The notes: generated from the sequence alone by a model not told the origin. A stretch of 64,000 nt of DNA from DASQMT01 sp963827335 (GCA_963827335.1 CAWHAP010000007.1:415950-479949), one strand, 5' to 3'. Counted from the stretch's first letter, positions 7,631 to 16,437 are shown. Translations and numbers: made by a program.

Positions 7631-8686
7631 ATGAATGCGACCATCCTCGTCACCGGCGGCGCCGGCTTCATCGGCTCGCACGTCGTCGATGCGCTGCTGG
7701 CGGCCGGGCATCCGGTGCGCGTGCTCGACGCGCTGCTGCCCGCCGCGCACCGCCGCCGCCCTGACTACCTCGACCCCAGGGCGGAGTGGATGGAGGGCGA
7801 TCTGCGCGATCCCGGCGTCGCGGCGCGCGCCGTCGACGGCGTCGGGCATGTCTGCCATCAGGCGGCGATGGTGGGGCTCGGCGTCGACCTGGGCGACCTG
7901 CCCGACTACGTCGGCCACAACGACCTTGCCACCGGGCAGCTGCTGCGCGCGCTCGCCGCGCGCGGCTTCGGCGGGCGGCTGGTGCTCGCGTCGAGCATGG
8001 TCGTGTACGGAGAGGGCCGCTACGCGTGCGCCGAGCACGGCGTCGTGGCGCCGGGCGACCGCGCGCCCGCCGACCTGGACGCCGGACGCTTCGAGCCGTC
8101 GTGCCCGCGCTGCAGCCGCCCGCTCGAGTCGCGGACCGTCCCGGAGCACGCGCCGCTCGCGCCGCGCAGCGTCTACGCCGCCACCAAGGTCGCGCAGGAG
8201 CATCTGTGCGAGGTCTTCGCGCGCGCGACCGGCGTACCGCTCACGGCGCTGCGCTACCACAACGTCTACGGCCCGCGGATGCCGCGCGACACGCCCTACG
8301 CCGGCGTGGCGAGCACCTTCCGCTCCGCCTACGCCGCCGGGCGGGCGCCGCTCGTGTTCGAGGACGGCGGCCAGCGGCGCGACTTCGTCCACGTCCGCGA
8401 CGTGGCACGGGCGAACGTGCGCGCGCTCACCGCGCCGGAGCCGATCGCCGGCGCGTTCAACGTCGCGAGCGGGGCGCCGCGCACCGTGCTCGAGCTGGCG
8501 CGCGCACTGGCGCGGGCGTGCGACGCGCCGCCGGATGCGGAGCCACGCGTCACCGGGGAGTGGCGCGCGGGCGACGTGCGTCACGTGGTCGCCTCGCCGG
8601 CGCTCGCGGCCGAGCGGCTCGGCTTCCGCGCCGAGGAGGACTTCGAGGCGGGGATGGCCGAGCTCGCCGCCGCGCCGCTGCGCTGA
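7631..8686 (+). CDS. NAD-dependent sugar epimerase/dehydratase (extended SDR)
   Basis: A 351-aa extended short-chain dehydrogenase. It has the NAD motif VTGGAGFIGSHV, the active-site serine context LASSMVVYGEG and the YxxxK motif YAATK. A CPRC pair at about residue 160 is as found in dTDP-L-rhamnose-4-epimerase-like members. Late substrate-site residues include RDFVHVRDVARANV. The enzyme very probably modifies an NDP-sugar. It is divergent from the GT2 gene with only 68 bases between the starts, so it plausibly supplies the activated sugar for that operon. Exact epimerisation specificity is not readable. Confidence 0.87.
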   Translation: MNATILVTGGAGFIGSHVVDALLAAGHPVRVLDALLPAAHRRRPDYLDPRAEWMEGDLRDPGVAARAVDGVGHVCHQAAMVGLGVDLGDLPDYVGHNDLATGQLLRALAARGFGGRLVLASSMVVYGEGRYACAEHGVVAPGDRAPADLDAGRFEPSCPRCSRPLESRTVPEHAPLAPRSVYAATKVAQEHLCEVFARATGVPLTALRYHNVYGPRMPRDTPYAGVASTFRSAYAAGRAPLVFEDGGQRRDFVHVRDVARANVRALTAPEPIAGAFNVASGAPRTVLELARALARACDAPPDAEPRVTGEWRAGDVRHVVASPALAAERLGFRAEEDFEAGMAELAAAPLR

Positions 8687-8722
8687 CGCGCCGTCGCGCG
8701 GCGGGCTAGAGGCCGGCGCGGC

Positions 8723-9136
8723 TCATGGAGTGGCTTCGCTCGCGAGTGCGTCGCGCGCCTCGACGAGGGGGACGCGCAGGATCAGCTCGAGGCTCTGCCG
8801 GTCCGCACGCCTCGCGTAGTCGCGTGCCGAAGCGGCGGTGGTCAGGAGCAGCTGGCCCGCGGGCGATGCCTCGCCGTGGTCCTCGAGCCGGGTCCGGATC
8901 TGGCGTACCACGTGGTTGATGGGCGCCAGTGCGTTCGCGTCGCCCTGGATGGCTCGCGAGACCGCTCCGTCCAGGCGCACCGCGAGCTTGTCCATCGCGC
9001 GGTAGTACTCGCGGTCGACATCGTTCGTCGCCGTCGCGGCCGGCTCGGCGCCGGCCTGGTCGCTCGGGGAGCGCTCACCGCACCCGCTCAAGACCAGGAC
9101 GGCGACTACCGCGCCGATGATGGCGCCGCGACGCAT
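8723..9136 (-). CDS. Small predicted lipoprotein, function unknown
   Basis: A 137-aa protein with a lipoprotein signal (VVAVLVLSGCGE). The mature part is polar and helical, with EYYRAMDKLAVRLDGAV and LTTAASARDYARRADRQSLELIL, which suggests a short helical bundle. No family is recognised. It is divergent from the RTX-type secreted gene and may share its promoter region (9137-9219). Confidence 0.6.
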   Translation of the reverse strand: MRRGAIIGAVVAVLVLSGCGERSPSDQAGAEPAATATNDVDREYYRAMDKLAVRLDGAVSRAIQGDANALAPINHVVRQIRTRLEDHGEASPAGQLLLTTAASARDYARRADRQSLELILRVPLVEARDALASEATP

Positions 9137-9219
9137 GCGCCGAGTCTACGCCCGCTGGACGAGACCTTCGGCGACGCCTGCCGCTTGCGAATACGCACGG
9201 GTTCGTGGAGCCTCGCTCG

Positions 9220-10755
9220 ATGCTCGGACGTGGATGCCTCCTCGCGGCGCTCGCCGCCCTCCTCGCGCCGCCCGCTGCCATGGGCGCGACGGCCAGCGTG
9301 ACCACGCGTACGGAGGTCGTGCCAGGGCACAAGGCACCGGACACGACCCAGCTGCGCGCCGGGTACGCCTACGCGGCCGCGGCGGGCGAGGCGAACCGCG
9401 CCGTGCTCGCGCTGTCGCCCGACGGCCGCGTGCTCACCATCACCGACGCCGGCGCCGCGCTCGTCGCGGGCGCGGGGTGCGAGGCGGTGGCGCCCGCCAC
9501 CGTGCGCTGCGCGGCGCCCGCCGGCGCGACCGTGTCGCAGGGCGGCACGGGCGAGCTGGTCGCGGCGACGCTCGGGGACGGCGACGACGTCCTCGACGTG
9601 GGCGACGAGGGCCCGTGGAGCGTGCGGGTCGACGCCGGCCCGGGCTCGGACCGGGTGGCCATCGGGGCGGGATCGGCGACGGGCGGAGACGGGGACGACG
9701 TGCTGCGGTACTCCGGCGGCTACGCCGTGCTCGCCGGCGGCCCGGGAGCCGACGTCCTGCAGGGCGGCGACGGCGGCGAGTCCGCCCTGTTCGACGGCGG
9801 GCCGGGAGCGGACGTCCTGCAGGGCGGGCCCGGCCGCGAGACCATGGCGGGCGGTACGGGCAGCGACCGCATCGACGGCGGCGGCGGATACGACACGGTC
9901 GGGTTCGTCGAGGCGACGGAGCCGGTGACCGTCGATCTCGGCCGCCCCGGGCCCGCGGGCACGGTGGCGGAGCCCGACGACGTCCGCAACGTCGAGGGCG
10001 CGGTCGGCGGGCAGGGCGACGACGTGCTGCGCGGCACGCCCGCGTCCAACGGGCTCTCCGGCGGATCCGGACGGGACCTGCTCGACGGCGGCGCCGGCGG
10101 CGACTTCCTCAACGGCGGCCCAGGGGCGGACCGGGTCATCGGCGGGCGCGGAGCGGACGAGATCGTGGAGGACTACGAGGCGGCCGGCGCGGCCGACCGC
10201 CTCGAGGGCGGCGCGGGGAGCGACCGTCTCTACAACCCGTCGGCCGGCGGGACGCTGCTGGGCGGGCCCGGCCGGGACCGGCTGGAGTTCTCCAGCGGCG
10301 CCGCGTGGGCCGACGGCGGCGCCGGCGACGACTCGCTGGAGGGCTCGGACCTGCCGTCCGTCCGCCTGCGCGCCCGCTGCGGCCGCGGCCGGGACGCGAT
10401 GCTGAACCTGGACGAGCACACGCCGATCCCCGCCGACTGCGAGCGCACGGCGCTCGGCAGCACCGATGCCCCGGTCTCGACCCGGCTCCGGATCGGCCGC
10501 AGCGCCGTGACGGTCGGGCTGCCCGGCTTCTGCGACCCATCCCAGCGCTGCCGCGTGCGGGTCGTGCTGCGCGCCGGCGCGCGCGTGCTCGGACGCGCCG
10601 CGCTGCGGCTCGTGGACGAGCGCACGACGATGCGCGTGCCGGTGACCCCGCGCGCCCGCCGCGTCCTGCACCGGGCGCGCGCGCTCCGCGTGACGTACGT
10701 GGCCGACAGCGAGCAGTTCCCCCGCACGATGACGCTGCGGCTGCCACGGCGCTGA
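9220..10755 (+). CDS. Secreted RTX-type calcium-binding repeat protein
   Basis: A 511-aa secreted protein. A signal peptide (CLLAALAALLAPPAAMGA) precedes roughly ten RTX-like nonapeptide repeats of the form GGxGxDxLx, e.g. GGPGADVLQGGDGGE, GGQGDDVLRGTP, GGAGGDFLNGG and GGPGADRVIGG. A Cys-containing C-terminal beta domain of about 120 residues follows. RTX repeats fold into Ca2+-bound parallel beta rolls outside the cell. The ATG at 9220 has GGAG 9 bases upstream; a GTG at 9205 is the alternative. There is no toxin or protease domain and no type I exporter beside it, so it is probably a structural or adhesive surface protein exported by Sec. Confidence 0.85.
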   Translation: MLGRGCLLAALAALLAPPAAMGATASVTTRTEVVPGHKAPDTTQLRAGYAYAAAAGEANRAVLALSPDGRVLTITDAGAALVAGAGCEAVAPATVRCAAPAGATVSQGGTGELVAATLGDGDDVLDVGDEGPWSVRVDAGPGSDRVAIGAGSATGGDGDDVLRYSGGYAVLAGGPGADVLQGGDGGESALFDGGPGADVLQGGPGRETMAGGTGSDRIDGGGGYDTVGFVEATEPVTVDLGRPGPAGTVAEPDDVRNVEGAVGGQGDDVLRGTPASNGLSGGSGRDLLDGGAGGDFLNGGPGADRVIGGRGADEIVEDYEAAGAADRLEGGAGSDRLYNPSAGGTLLGGPGRDRLEFSSGAAWADGGAGDDSLEGSDLPSVRLRARCGRGRDAMLNLDEHTPIPADCERTALGSTDAPVSTRLRIGRSAVTVGLPGFCDPSQRCRVRVVLRAGARVLGRAALRLVDERTTMRVPVTPRARRVLHRARALRVTYVADSEQFPRTMTLRLPRR

Positions 10756-10844
10756 CGTCGCCGCTCAGACCCAGAGCCGTGCCGAACGCGGCCGCCGTTG
10801 CGGAATCGGCGCACCTTCGCGGGCCGCGCGGCGTTCCCACCGCC

Positions 10845-11249
10845 ATGCTGCTCCGCGTCGTCGCGTGCGCACTTGCGACCCTGTCGATCCTGGGGTCGCG
10901 GGTCGCCGTCGCGCCGGCGGCCGAACGCGGGCCGTTCTGGTGGGAGCCACCGGAGGCGCTGACGCCGTCGGGGACGGAGATCGAGTCGATCGCCTGTCCC
11001 TCGGCGCAGCTGTGCGTCGCGACGGCGGCAGGGAACATGCTCACGTCGACGGACCCCGCCGGCGGGCCGTCTGCCTGGCGGGTCGATCACGTCGACGGCG
11101 GCACGTTCGACTGGTGTGCCGAGACGACCGACTGCCCGGTGCCGCCACGCTCGGTCGGGCGGGGGGCGATCCGACTCACGACGCGGGCGACCCTCGTGCG
11201 TCCGCTGCGCGCGGACGTCACTGTGCGGCGGGTTCAGACCCTGCGCTAG
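10845..11249 (+). CDS. Short secreted protein with one CPSxxLCVA repeat (possibly a truncated repeat protein)
   Basis: A 134-aa protein with a signal-like N-terminus (MLLRVVACALATLSILGSRV) and a single copy of the motif IACPSAQLCVATAAGNMLTS followed by AWRVDHVDG. In other actinobacterial proteins this motif recurs many times, each copy forming a propeller blade. Here it occurs once and the rest (FDWCAETTDCPVPPRS...) is unrelated, so the gene may be a remnant fused to new downstream sequence. No good ribosome site was seen. It may or may not be expressed. Confidence 0.5.
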   Translation: MLLRVVACALATLSILGSRVAVAPAAERGPFWWEPPEALTPSGTEIESIACPSAQLCVATAAGNMLTSTDPAGGPSAWRVDHVDGGTFDWCAETTDCPVPPRSVGRGAIRLTTRATLVRPLRADVTVRRVQTLR

Positions 11250-11266
11250 GCGAAGGTCCGCGCCGC

Positions 11267-11437
11267 CTACTTGCGGTGGATCTTGCCGTGCATGTCCTCG
11301 CGCTGGTGCTCTCTGCGCTGCGCCTCGGCCGCGGCCTTCTTGCGCGCTCGCTGGAGCTTGGCCTCGCGGTCGTCGGCGCTGCCGGGCCGCAGCACGCGGT
11401 CCTTGATGCGCTTCAATCGGTCCGTGACGGCGCTCAT
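11267..11437 (-). CDS. Small highly charged protein (56 aa)
   Basis: A 56-codon ORF beginning MSAVTDRLKRIKDRVLRP and continuing as an Arg/Lys/Glu-rich amphipathic helix (LQRARKKAAAEAQRREHQRED). An excellent AGGAGG lies 6 bases before the ATG. It starts 13 bases after the stop of the serine hydrolase on the same strand, so the two are probably co-transcribed. No family is recognised. The strong ribosome site and charge pattern support it as a real gene, possibly nucleic-acid or ribosome associated (inference). Confidence 0.65.
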   Translation of the reverse strand: MSAVTDRLKRIKDRVLRPGSADDREAKLQRARKKAAAEAQRREHQREDMHGKIHRK

Positions 11438-11450
11438 GGCTGCCTCCTGC

Positions 11451-12587
11451 TCAGGGCGATCCGATCGCGGCGTGCAGCAGGCCGGGGAAGAACCCGTCCT
11501 CGTTGCCGATCAGATCGTCGTTCCACGCGACCGCGACGGTCACGTTCTTGTGCGGGAGGTGCCAGAGCTCGGTGGCGTTGCCGAGCCCATCGCCCCCGTG
11601 TCCCCAGAGCTCGTCGTCGCGGTCGACCGAGCGCGCCAGCCCGAGCCCATAGCCCTCCCGGTAGTTCCCGTCGTGGAAGCTCGCCATGTCGTGGAGCGAG
11701 TCTGCGCTCAAGACGGCTCCGTCGAAGAGCTCGTGCGCCCAGCGTGCCAGCGACGGGACATCGCCGGCGAGCGCGCCCGCCGTCGATGACATCGTCGCCT
11801 CTGCGCGGGAGGGGACGAGTCCGCTGCCGTCGCTGGCGTCGGCCGGGTCGAGCAGGCTCTTCGGATACCAGTACGAGTGAGCCAGCGGGGCGTGCGGGCG
11901 CTCGTCCGGTTGAAAGGCCAGCCCGGCGCCGCCCTTCGCGCCGAAGATCTCGCGCCGCATCTGCGTGGCGATCTTCTCGCCCCCGGCGTGCTCGAGCACC
12001 ATGCCGGCGATCATGAAGCCGCTGTTGGAGTACTCGGCCGCCGTGGTCCGCCCGCCTGGCTTCGGTGTCGCTGCGATGTACTGGCGAGGCGTCGGCGCGT
12101 CCCCGGGCGCGAAGCGTCCGAAGTACGCGTCCGGAGGGTTGCCGATCCCGGCGGTGTGACCGAGCAGGTCCCGGACGGTCGCCCGGCGATCGCCGGGCCA
12201 GGCCGGGTACCACCGGACGATCGGATCGCCGAGACGCAGCCGGCCCTGCTCGACCAGCCGCAGCGCGACCGCGGCGACCGCCACCTTGGTGATGCTCGCG
12301 AACGGCAACGACGTCCTCGACGTCATCGCCCGCGCCGGCTCCAGCACGGCCACGCCCGCCGCTCCGCTCCATACCCGACCGTCGGGGAACACGACCGCAG
12401 CCGACGCACCGGGCACGCCGGTGTCCTCGACCTTCTCGCGCAACTCGGCGTCGAGCGCGCGCGCCACAGCGGCTGTCAGGCGCGGTCCCGACGGCTGGGG
12501 AGGGCGATCACGATCGGCACCGCCGCCACATGCGGGCAGCACCAGCGATGACACGGCAAGGTAGCTGCACAGCCGGCATCGTCCCAT
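11451..12587 (-). CDS. Serine hydrolase, beta-lactamase/DD-peptidase class C-like lipoprotein
   Basis: A 378-aa protein. The lipoprotein signal is SSLVLPACGGG. The beta-lactamase-fold active site is visible: SITK (Ser98-Lys101), YSN (Tyr186-Asn188) and a late HGGDG triad in WGHGGDGLGN. The family includes class C beta-lactamases, D-aminopeptidases and esterases; which activity applies cannot be read. It is predicted to act outside the membrane on peptidoglycan-like or ester substrates. The 56-aa charged gene follows 13 bases downstream. Confidence 0.85.
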   Translation of the reverse strand: MGRCRLCSYLAVSSLVLPACGGGADRDRPPQPSGPRLTAAVARALDAELREKVEDTGVPGASAAVVFPDGRVWSGAAGVAVLEPARAMTSRTSLPFASITKVAVAAVALRLVEQGRLRLGDPIVRWYPAWPGDRRATVRDLLGHTAGIGNPPDAYFGRFAPGDAPTPRQYIAATPKPGGRTTAAEYSNSGFMIAGMVLEHAGGEKIATQMRREIFGAKGGAGLAFQPDERPHAPLAHSYWYPKSLLDPADASDGSGLVPSRAEATMSSTAGALAGDVPSLARWAHELFDGAVLSADSLHDMASFHDGNYREGYGLGLARSVDRDDELWGHGGDGLGNATELWHLPHKNVTVAVAWNDDLIGNEDGFFPGLLHAAIGSP

Positions 12588-12669
12588 CGGCCGACCGTAC
12601 GCTCCTTCACCCCCGCCGAACAGCCCCCTTGAGCAAGACGTCCGTACCGGAGTGCGTGTGCCGAGCGGG

Positions 12670-13014
12670 TCAGGGCCGAATGCGCCGCGGGCCGAGCCTC
12701 AGTCGTCGGGTCGCGACGCCGAGCCCGACGAGCAGCGCGTAGAGCGGTAGGTAGGACAGCACGACAAAGCCGGACAGATTCGCCTCCGGCTCGGTCTGGA
12801 GAGACATGGGCGTGAACGTGATGACGCCGGCGACGACCGCGGCAGCCGGCACGACGCAGGCCCACCGCAACGCGCGCCAGCTGCCCTCGCGAAAGCCGAG
12901 GACCGTGAGCAGGGCTGCGACCGCCAGACCTGCTGCGGCGGCCGATGCCTCAGAGGAGGTGGAGACGAGCAGACCGGCCAGCGCGACGCCGAACGTGACG
13001 AGACCCAGACGCAT
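12670..13014 (-). CDS. Small four-helix membrane protein, unknown
   Basis: A 114-aa protein with about four hydrophobic helices (LGLVTFGVALAGLLVS, AAAAGLAVAALLTVLGF, LRWACVVPAAAVVAGVITF, GFVVLSYLPLYALLVGLGV) and a basic C-terminus (RRLRLGPRRIRP). The ATG at 13014 has GGGAGG just upstream; longer upstream readings lack membrane character. No family is recognised. Confidence 0.6.
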   Translation of the reverse strand: MRLGLVTFGVALAGLLVSTSSEASAAAAGLAVAALLTVLGFREGSWRALRWACVVPAAAVVAGVITFTPMSLQTEPEANLSGFVVLSYLPLYALLVGLGVATRRLRLGPRRIRP

Positions 13015-13341
13015 CCCTCCCAACGTAGTCCATCGGGTCCTGCACGGGCGTCGCTGCTGAACCCGACGACGTCGGCCCACGCTCGCCCCGAAGAGTGCTC
13101 CGGGAGACCGCCTGACGTCGGAGGCCACGCCGGCGCAGCTCGTGAGCGGAGCGGTCGAGCGCCCCTGGCGTCATGCGTGTTCCTTGTACCCGTTGGTGCG
13201 GCCGTGGCCCTGGAAGTCGGCGGCGATCACCTCGCATACCCTTCGTTCCTCAGTCCCATCATGGCCGCGTACGTCAGGCAGCTTGCGCGGTCCGAGGAGT
13301 TCTGAGAGGTTCGGTACGTCGAGCGACAGGAAGGAGTCGTG
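13015..13341. other. Intergenic region without a supported gene
   Basis: It separates the divergent membrane gene and the 13342 gene. Open frames on both strands here are arginine/proline-rich and look like GC-skew artefacts. Promoters for both neighbours must lie here, but no clear -35/-10 pair was recognised. Confidence 0.5.
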
Positions 13342-13737
13342 ATGACTGATCGAGCCTTGTTCGTGGGGTTCGGTGCGCCTGTACGTGGTCGTGAGGAGCG
13401 CGCCGTCGAGGTGTTCGGCGCGTTCGTGGAGATGTTCGGGCGCATGCAGTCCGATGGCCGGATCGAGTCGATGGACGCGTCGCTGCTCGACCCGCACGGC
13501 GGTGACCTCGGCGGGTTCTTCATGGTCCACGGCAGCCGGGAGCAATGCTCGGCGCTGACGGACGACGAGGAGTTCCGCCGCGCGTGCATCGACGCGGGTC
13601 TGATCGTCGACAACTTCGGCGTCGTGCCCGCCGTCACCGGCGAGGGCGTCGGCCGCGAGATGGCGATGTACACCGACGCCGTCGGGAAGGTCGGCATCGG
13701 CGGGCACGCGCTCGCCGGCGCGCACAACGGCGGTTGA
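13342..13737 (+). CDS. Conserved-looking cytoplasmic protein of unknown function (131 aa)
   Basis: A soluble alpha/beta-type protein opening TDRALFVGFGAPVRGREERAVEVFGAFVEMFGRM, with FMVHGSREQCSALTDDEEFRRACIDAGLIVDNFGVVPAVTG. The layout (beta strand, long helix, beta strand with a helix) resembles dimeric ferredoxin-like small proteins, but no family is certain. AAGGAG lies 5 bases before the ATG at 13342, which is preferred over the GTG at 13339. It is followed directly by a strong terminator. Confidence 0.65.
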   Translation: MTDRALFVGFGAPVRGREERAVEVFGAFVEMFGRMQSDGRIESMDASLLDPHGGDLGGFFMVHGSREQCSALTDDEEFRRACIDAGLIVDNFGVVPAVTGEGVGREMAMYTDAVGKVGIGGHALAGAHNGG

Positions 13738-13745
13738 CGCGACCC

Positions 13746-13772
13746 CTCCGGGGCGCCCAGGGCGCCCCGGAG
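13746..13772. terminator. Bidirectional hairpin terminator
   Basis: CTCCGGGGCGCC and GGCGCCCCGGAG make a perfect 12-bp stem around the 3-base loop cag. It lies 8 bases past the stop of the plus-strand gene and 16 bases from the stop of the convergent I36 gene. Confidence 0.75.
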
Positions 13773-13788
13773 CACGTCGCAGCACTGC

Positions 13789-14334
13789 TCAGCAGGGCTT
13801 GACGCTCTCGACGTTGTCGTTCCACCTGGGCCCGACGCGGTTGTCCTTGAGGCCCGACGACCGGAACCACGTGCCCTTGCCGTTGTTCAGCGCGTACAGG
13901 GTCGCGATCGCGCCGCCGCTCTGGTGGTTGACCCAGGACGAGGCCTCGTTGTCCCACGTGTCCCGCCGGCCGAACTTGTCGATGAACGCGTAGGAGGTCA
14001 GGCGATGGATCCTGCACGCGGTCATGTCGAAGCGCGCCTCGCGGAAGTTCACGTCCTCGTAGAGGCAGAACTCGTAGAGATTGCACCCGTGGACGGGACC
14101 CTGCGCTGCCCTCGCGGAGCCGCGATCGGGCAGCGTCATGGTCACGCCCGGTTCGAGCTGGATCTGACTCGGCCCGACGCGGACGCTGCCGGGGTTGGCC
14201 GCGAGGTTGGCGCGGACCTGCCGTTCGGACGCGGCGTCCTGCGCCGTCGACGCGGCGTGCGCGGAGGCGGCGCCGGCGAACGAGAGCGCGAGCACGACGG
14301 CCGTTGCCTTGACGATGGATGAGACCCGGGACAT
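13789..14334 (-). CDS. Secreted peptidase-inhibitor family I36-like protein
   Basis: A 181-aa protein with a cleavable signal peptide (TAVVLALSFAGAASAHA) and a linker of about 50 residues. The C-terminal domain carries the I36/SMPI pattern: CNLYEFCLYEDVNFREARF, then TAC, DKFGRRDTWDNEASSWVNH and a terminal Cys. This beta-gamma-crystallin-like fold in Streptomyces inhibits metalloproteases; many homologues are uncharacterised. AAGGAG lies 6 bases before the ATG at 14334. It is probably a secreted inhibitor or cell-surface structural protein. Confidence 0.75.
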   Translation of the reverse strand: MSRVSSIVKATAVVLALSFAGAASAHAASTAQDAASERQVRANLAANPGSVRVGPSQIQLEPGVTMTLPDRGSARAAQGPVHGCNLYEFCLYEDVNFREARFDMTACRIHRLTSYAFIDKFGRRDTWDNEASSWVNHQSGGAIATLYALNNGKGTWFRSSGLKDNRVGPRWNDNVESVKPC

Positions 14335-14458
14335 CGGGAGCTCCTTCCTGGTCGGTTGATGCCGCCGAGTCTCGGGCGAGGCCGTCCACCTGTGAACCGG
14401 AGAGCTCTCAGGGTCCGGTCGTGGAATATCTCGCGCCCCGAGCCGCTCAGACCTGCTG

Positions 14459-15181
14459 ATGGAGACCGTGCTCGTGCAGGTCCCGTGCCCGGACGGCGGG
14501 CCCCCGTCCCAGGTGATCCACGTCCAGCCCGGCCAGACGCTCAGCTTCGGCCGCGGCGGTCCGGACCTCGACGTCGACATCAGGCTCGCCGACCAGGGCG
14601 TGTCACGGCTCGCCGGGGAGCTCACGGCCGCCGAGGACTACTGGCTGATCACGAACCTGAGCGCCGAGGCGAGCTACGTCGTCGACAACCCGGAGGGCGG
14701 CGGCGAGTACCTCACCCTCGCTCCGCGGCGGATCGCGGCGCCGGTGCCGTTCGAGTTCGCCCGCGTCTCGCTGCCGACGCGCGAGCGCCCCGCAGAGTTC
14801 CTCGTCTTCGCGCCCCAGCACGGCTACGCCGAGCCCGGGGCGTCGCCCGGCGGCGAGCGGACGGTCGCGGCGTTCTCGCTCGACGAGACGGCCAGGTACT
14901 TCCTGATCCTCGTCGCGCTGTGCGAGCCGCGGCTGCGTGACAGCGCGACGGTCGCCCTGCCGACGGCCGGCGAGATCGTCGAGCGCCTGCGCGGACGCGT
15001 CGAGCTGACCCGCGCGGCCGTCAATCACCACATCGACTACCTGGCGATCGAGAAGCTGCGGGTGAAGACGCCCGAGCCCGGGCGGCTGGACGGCAAGCGC
15101 GAGGCGCTCGTCGCGATCGCGCTGCGGTACGGGCTCGTGCGCGACGAGCACCGGCGCCTGCTGCCGCGGAGGGGAGCGTGA
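14459..15181 (+). CDS. FHA-like domain protein with C-terminal winged-helix region
   Basis: A 240-aa protein. Residues about 25-60 give the FHA-type pattern (LSFGRGGPDLDVDIRLADQGVSRLAGEL: the GR and S-R-x-x-G positions of phosphothreonine-binding domains). After about residue 140, TARYFLILVALCEPRL and IVERLRGRVELTRAAVNHHIDYLAIEKLRV look like a helical winged-helix module. Its stop overlaps the kinase start in GTGA, so both are co-translated. By analogy it binds phosphothreonine made by the kinase and may alter transcription; that pathway is inference. Confidence 0.75.
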   Translation: METVLVQVPCPDGGPPSQVIHVQPGQTLSFGRGGPDLDVDIRLADQGVSRLAGELTAAEDYWLITNLSAEASYVVDNPEGGGEYLTLAPRRIAAPVPFEFARVSLPTRERPAEFLVFAPQHGYAEPGASPGGERTVAAFSLDETARYFLILVALCEPRLRDSATVALPTAGEIVERLRGRVELTRAAVNHHIDYLAIEKLRVKTPEPGRLDGKREALVAIALRYGLVRDEHRRLLPRRGA

Positions 15182-16437
15182 ACGGGGCCGTCGTCGACGT
15201 CCCGCGCGGCTTCCGGGCCGGCGCATGGCGCGTTCGCGAGCACATCGCCTCGGGTGCGTGGGGCAGCGTCTACGCCGCGCGCGGCGAGGACGGGACCGAG
15301 GCGGCGCTGAAGTTCATCGCCGGCGGCCTGCTCTCGCCGTCCCAGTACGCGCAGCTCGAGGAAGCGCGGTTCAACGAGCGGGCCGACCATCCCGGGCTCG
15401 TGCGGACCCTCGAGACGTTCGTGGTCGAGGATCCGTCGCTGGCCGCGGTCCACGGCTCTGTGGTCATCGCGATGGAGCGCGGCGAGCGCAACCTCCAGGA
15501 TGCCCTCGGCGACGTCGATCCCGTGCCCGTGATCACCGCGGTCTGCGAGGCGCTCGCGCACATCCACGCGAGCGGCTGGGTCCACGGCGACCTCAAGCCC
15601 AGCAACGTGCTGCTGATGGCCGACGGCTCCGCGCGGCTCGCAGACTTCGGGCTCGCGCGCGAGCTCGAGGGCACGCACGCCTACGCGCCGCGCGTGGGGT
15701 CATCCGACTTCCTGCCGCCCGAGTGGTGGAGCGAGCGGATCTCCGAGCGCGGGATCCCGGTGCGCCCGACCGTCGACGTCTGGGCGCTCGGGGTGACGAT
15801 CCATCAGCTGCTGACGGGCGGCCTGTACCCGTTCCCCGGCGCTGACGCGCGCGCCCGCGGCGCCGCCGCGCAGGCCTACGCCGACGGGCGCGCGCCACTG
15901 CGGCTGGCCGACGAGCTGCCGCCGGAGTGGCGCCCGATCGTCGCGGACTGCCTCGCGCCCGACCACGTGGCACGGCTGCCGCACACCGCGGCATCGATCC
16001 TCGCGCGCATGCCCGGACGGGCGCGCACGCGCCGGCGTCGCTGGCCGGCGCTCGCCGCCGCGAGCGCAGCCGCGGCGGCCGCCGTCGGCGTGGCGCTCGC
16101 ATCGATCCTGAACGGGCCGGACGACGCGCGCGGGGCGCCGGTGACCGTCTTCAACGCCGAGGTGGCATGCCGGTACTCGCACAGCGAGGACTGCCGTCTC
16201 GGGCTCGCGGGCGATCCGTTCGCCGCCTACGCGCCCGCGAACGTCGTCGGCCGCGTCCGTCACGGCGACCGGCTGGTCGCCGACTGCTACGTCAGCGGCG
16301 CGACGACGGTCACCGCCGAGGACGGGCGCAGCAGCGACCGCTGGTACCGCATGCGCACGAGCAGCGGGGAGGCGTGGCTGCCCGCCGTCCGGCTCGCGCC
16401 GCCCGCGCCGCCGGCCGTGGCCCGCTGCGCCGGGTGA
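15178..16437 (+). CDS. Transmembrane Ser/Thr protein kinase (PknB-type, HGD catalytic loop)
   Basis: A 419-aa protein. The kinase domain (about 12-275) has the glycine loop ASGAWGSVYAA (24-34), Lys45 in ALKFI, catalytic loop HGDLKPSN (136-143), DFG at 156-158 and PEWWSE. The usual HRD arginine is Gly137, so this is a non-RD kinase that may not need activation-loop phosphorylation. An Arg-rich stretch and a single helix (about 285-305) lead to an external domain of about 110 residues with three or four Cys and an SH3-like WYRMRTSSGEAWLP motif. Hence it is probably a sensor kinase reading the envelope. It is coupled to the FHA gene by a GTGA overlap. Confidence 0.88.
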   Translation: MNGAVVDVPRGFRAGAWRVREHIASGAWGSVYAARGEDGTEAALKFIAGGLLSPSQYAQLEEARFNERADHPGLVRTLETFVVEDPSLAAVHGSVVIAMERGERNLQDALGDVDPVPVITAVCEALAHIHASGWVHGDLKPSNVLLMADGSARLADFGLARELEGTHAYAPRVGSSDFLPPEWWSERISERGIPVRPTVDVWALGVTIHQLLTGGLYPFPGADARARGAAAQAYADGRAPLRLADELPPEWRPIVADCLAPDHVARLPHTAASILARMPGRARTRRRRWPALAAASAAAAAAVGVALASILNGPDDARGAPVTVFNAEVACRYSHSEDCRLGLAGDPFAAYAPANVVGRVRHGDRLVADCYVSGATTVTAEDGRSSDRWYRMRTSSGEAWLPAVRLAPPAPPAVARCAG

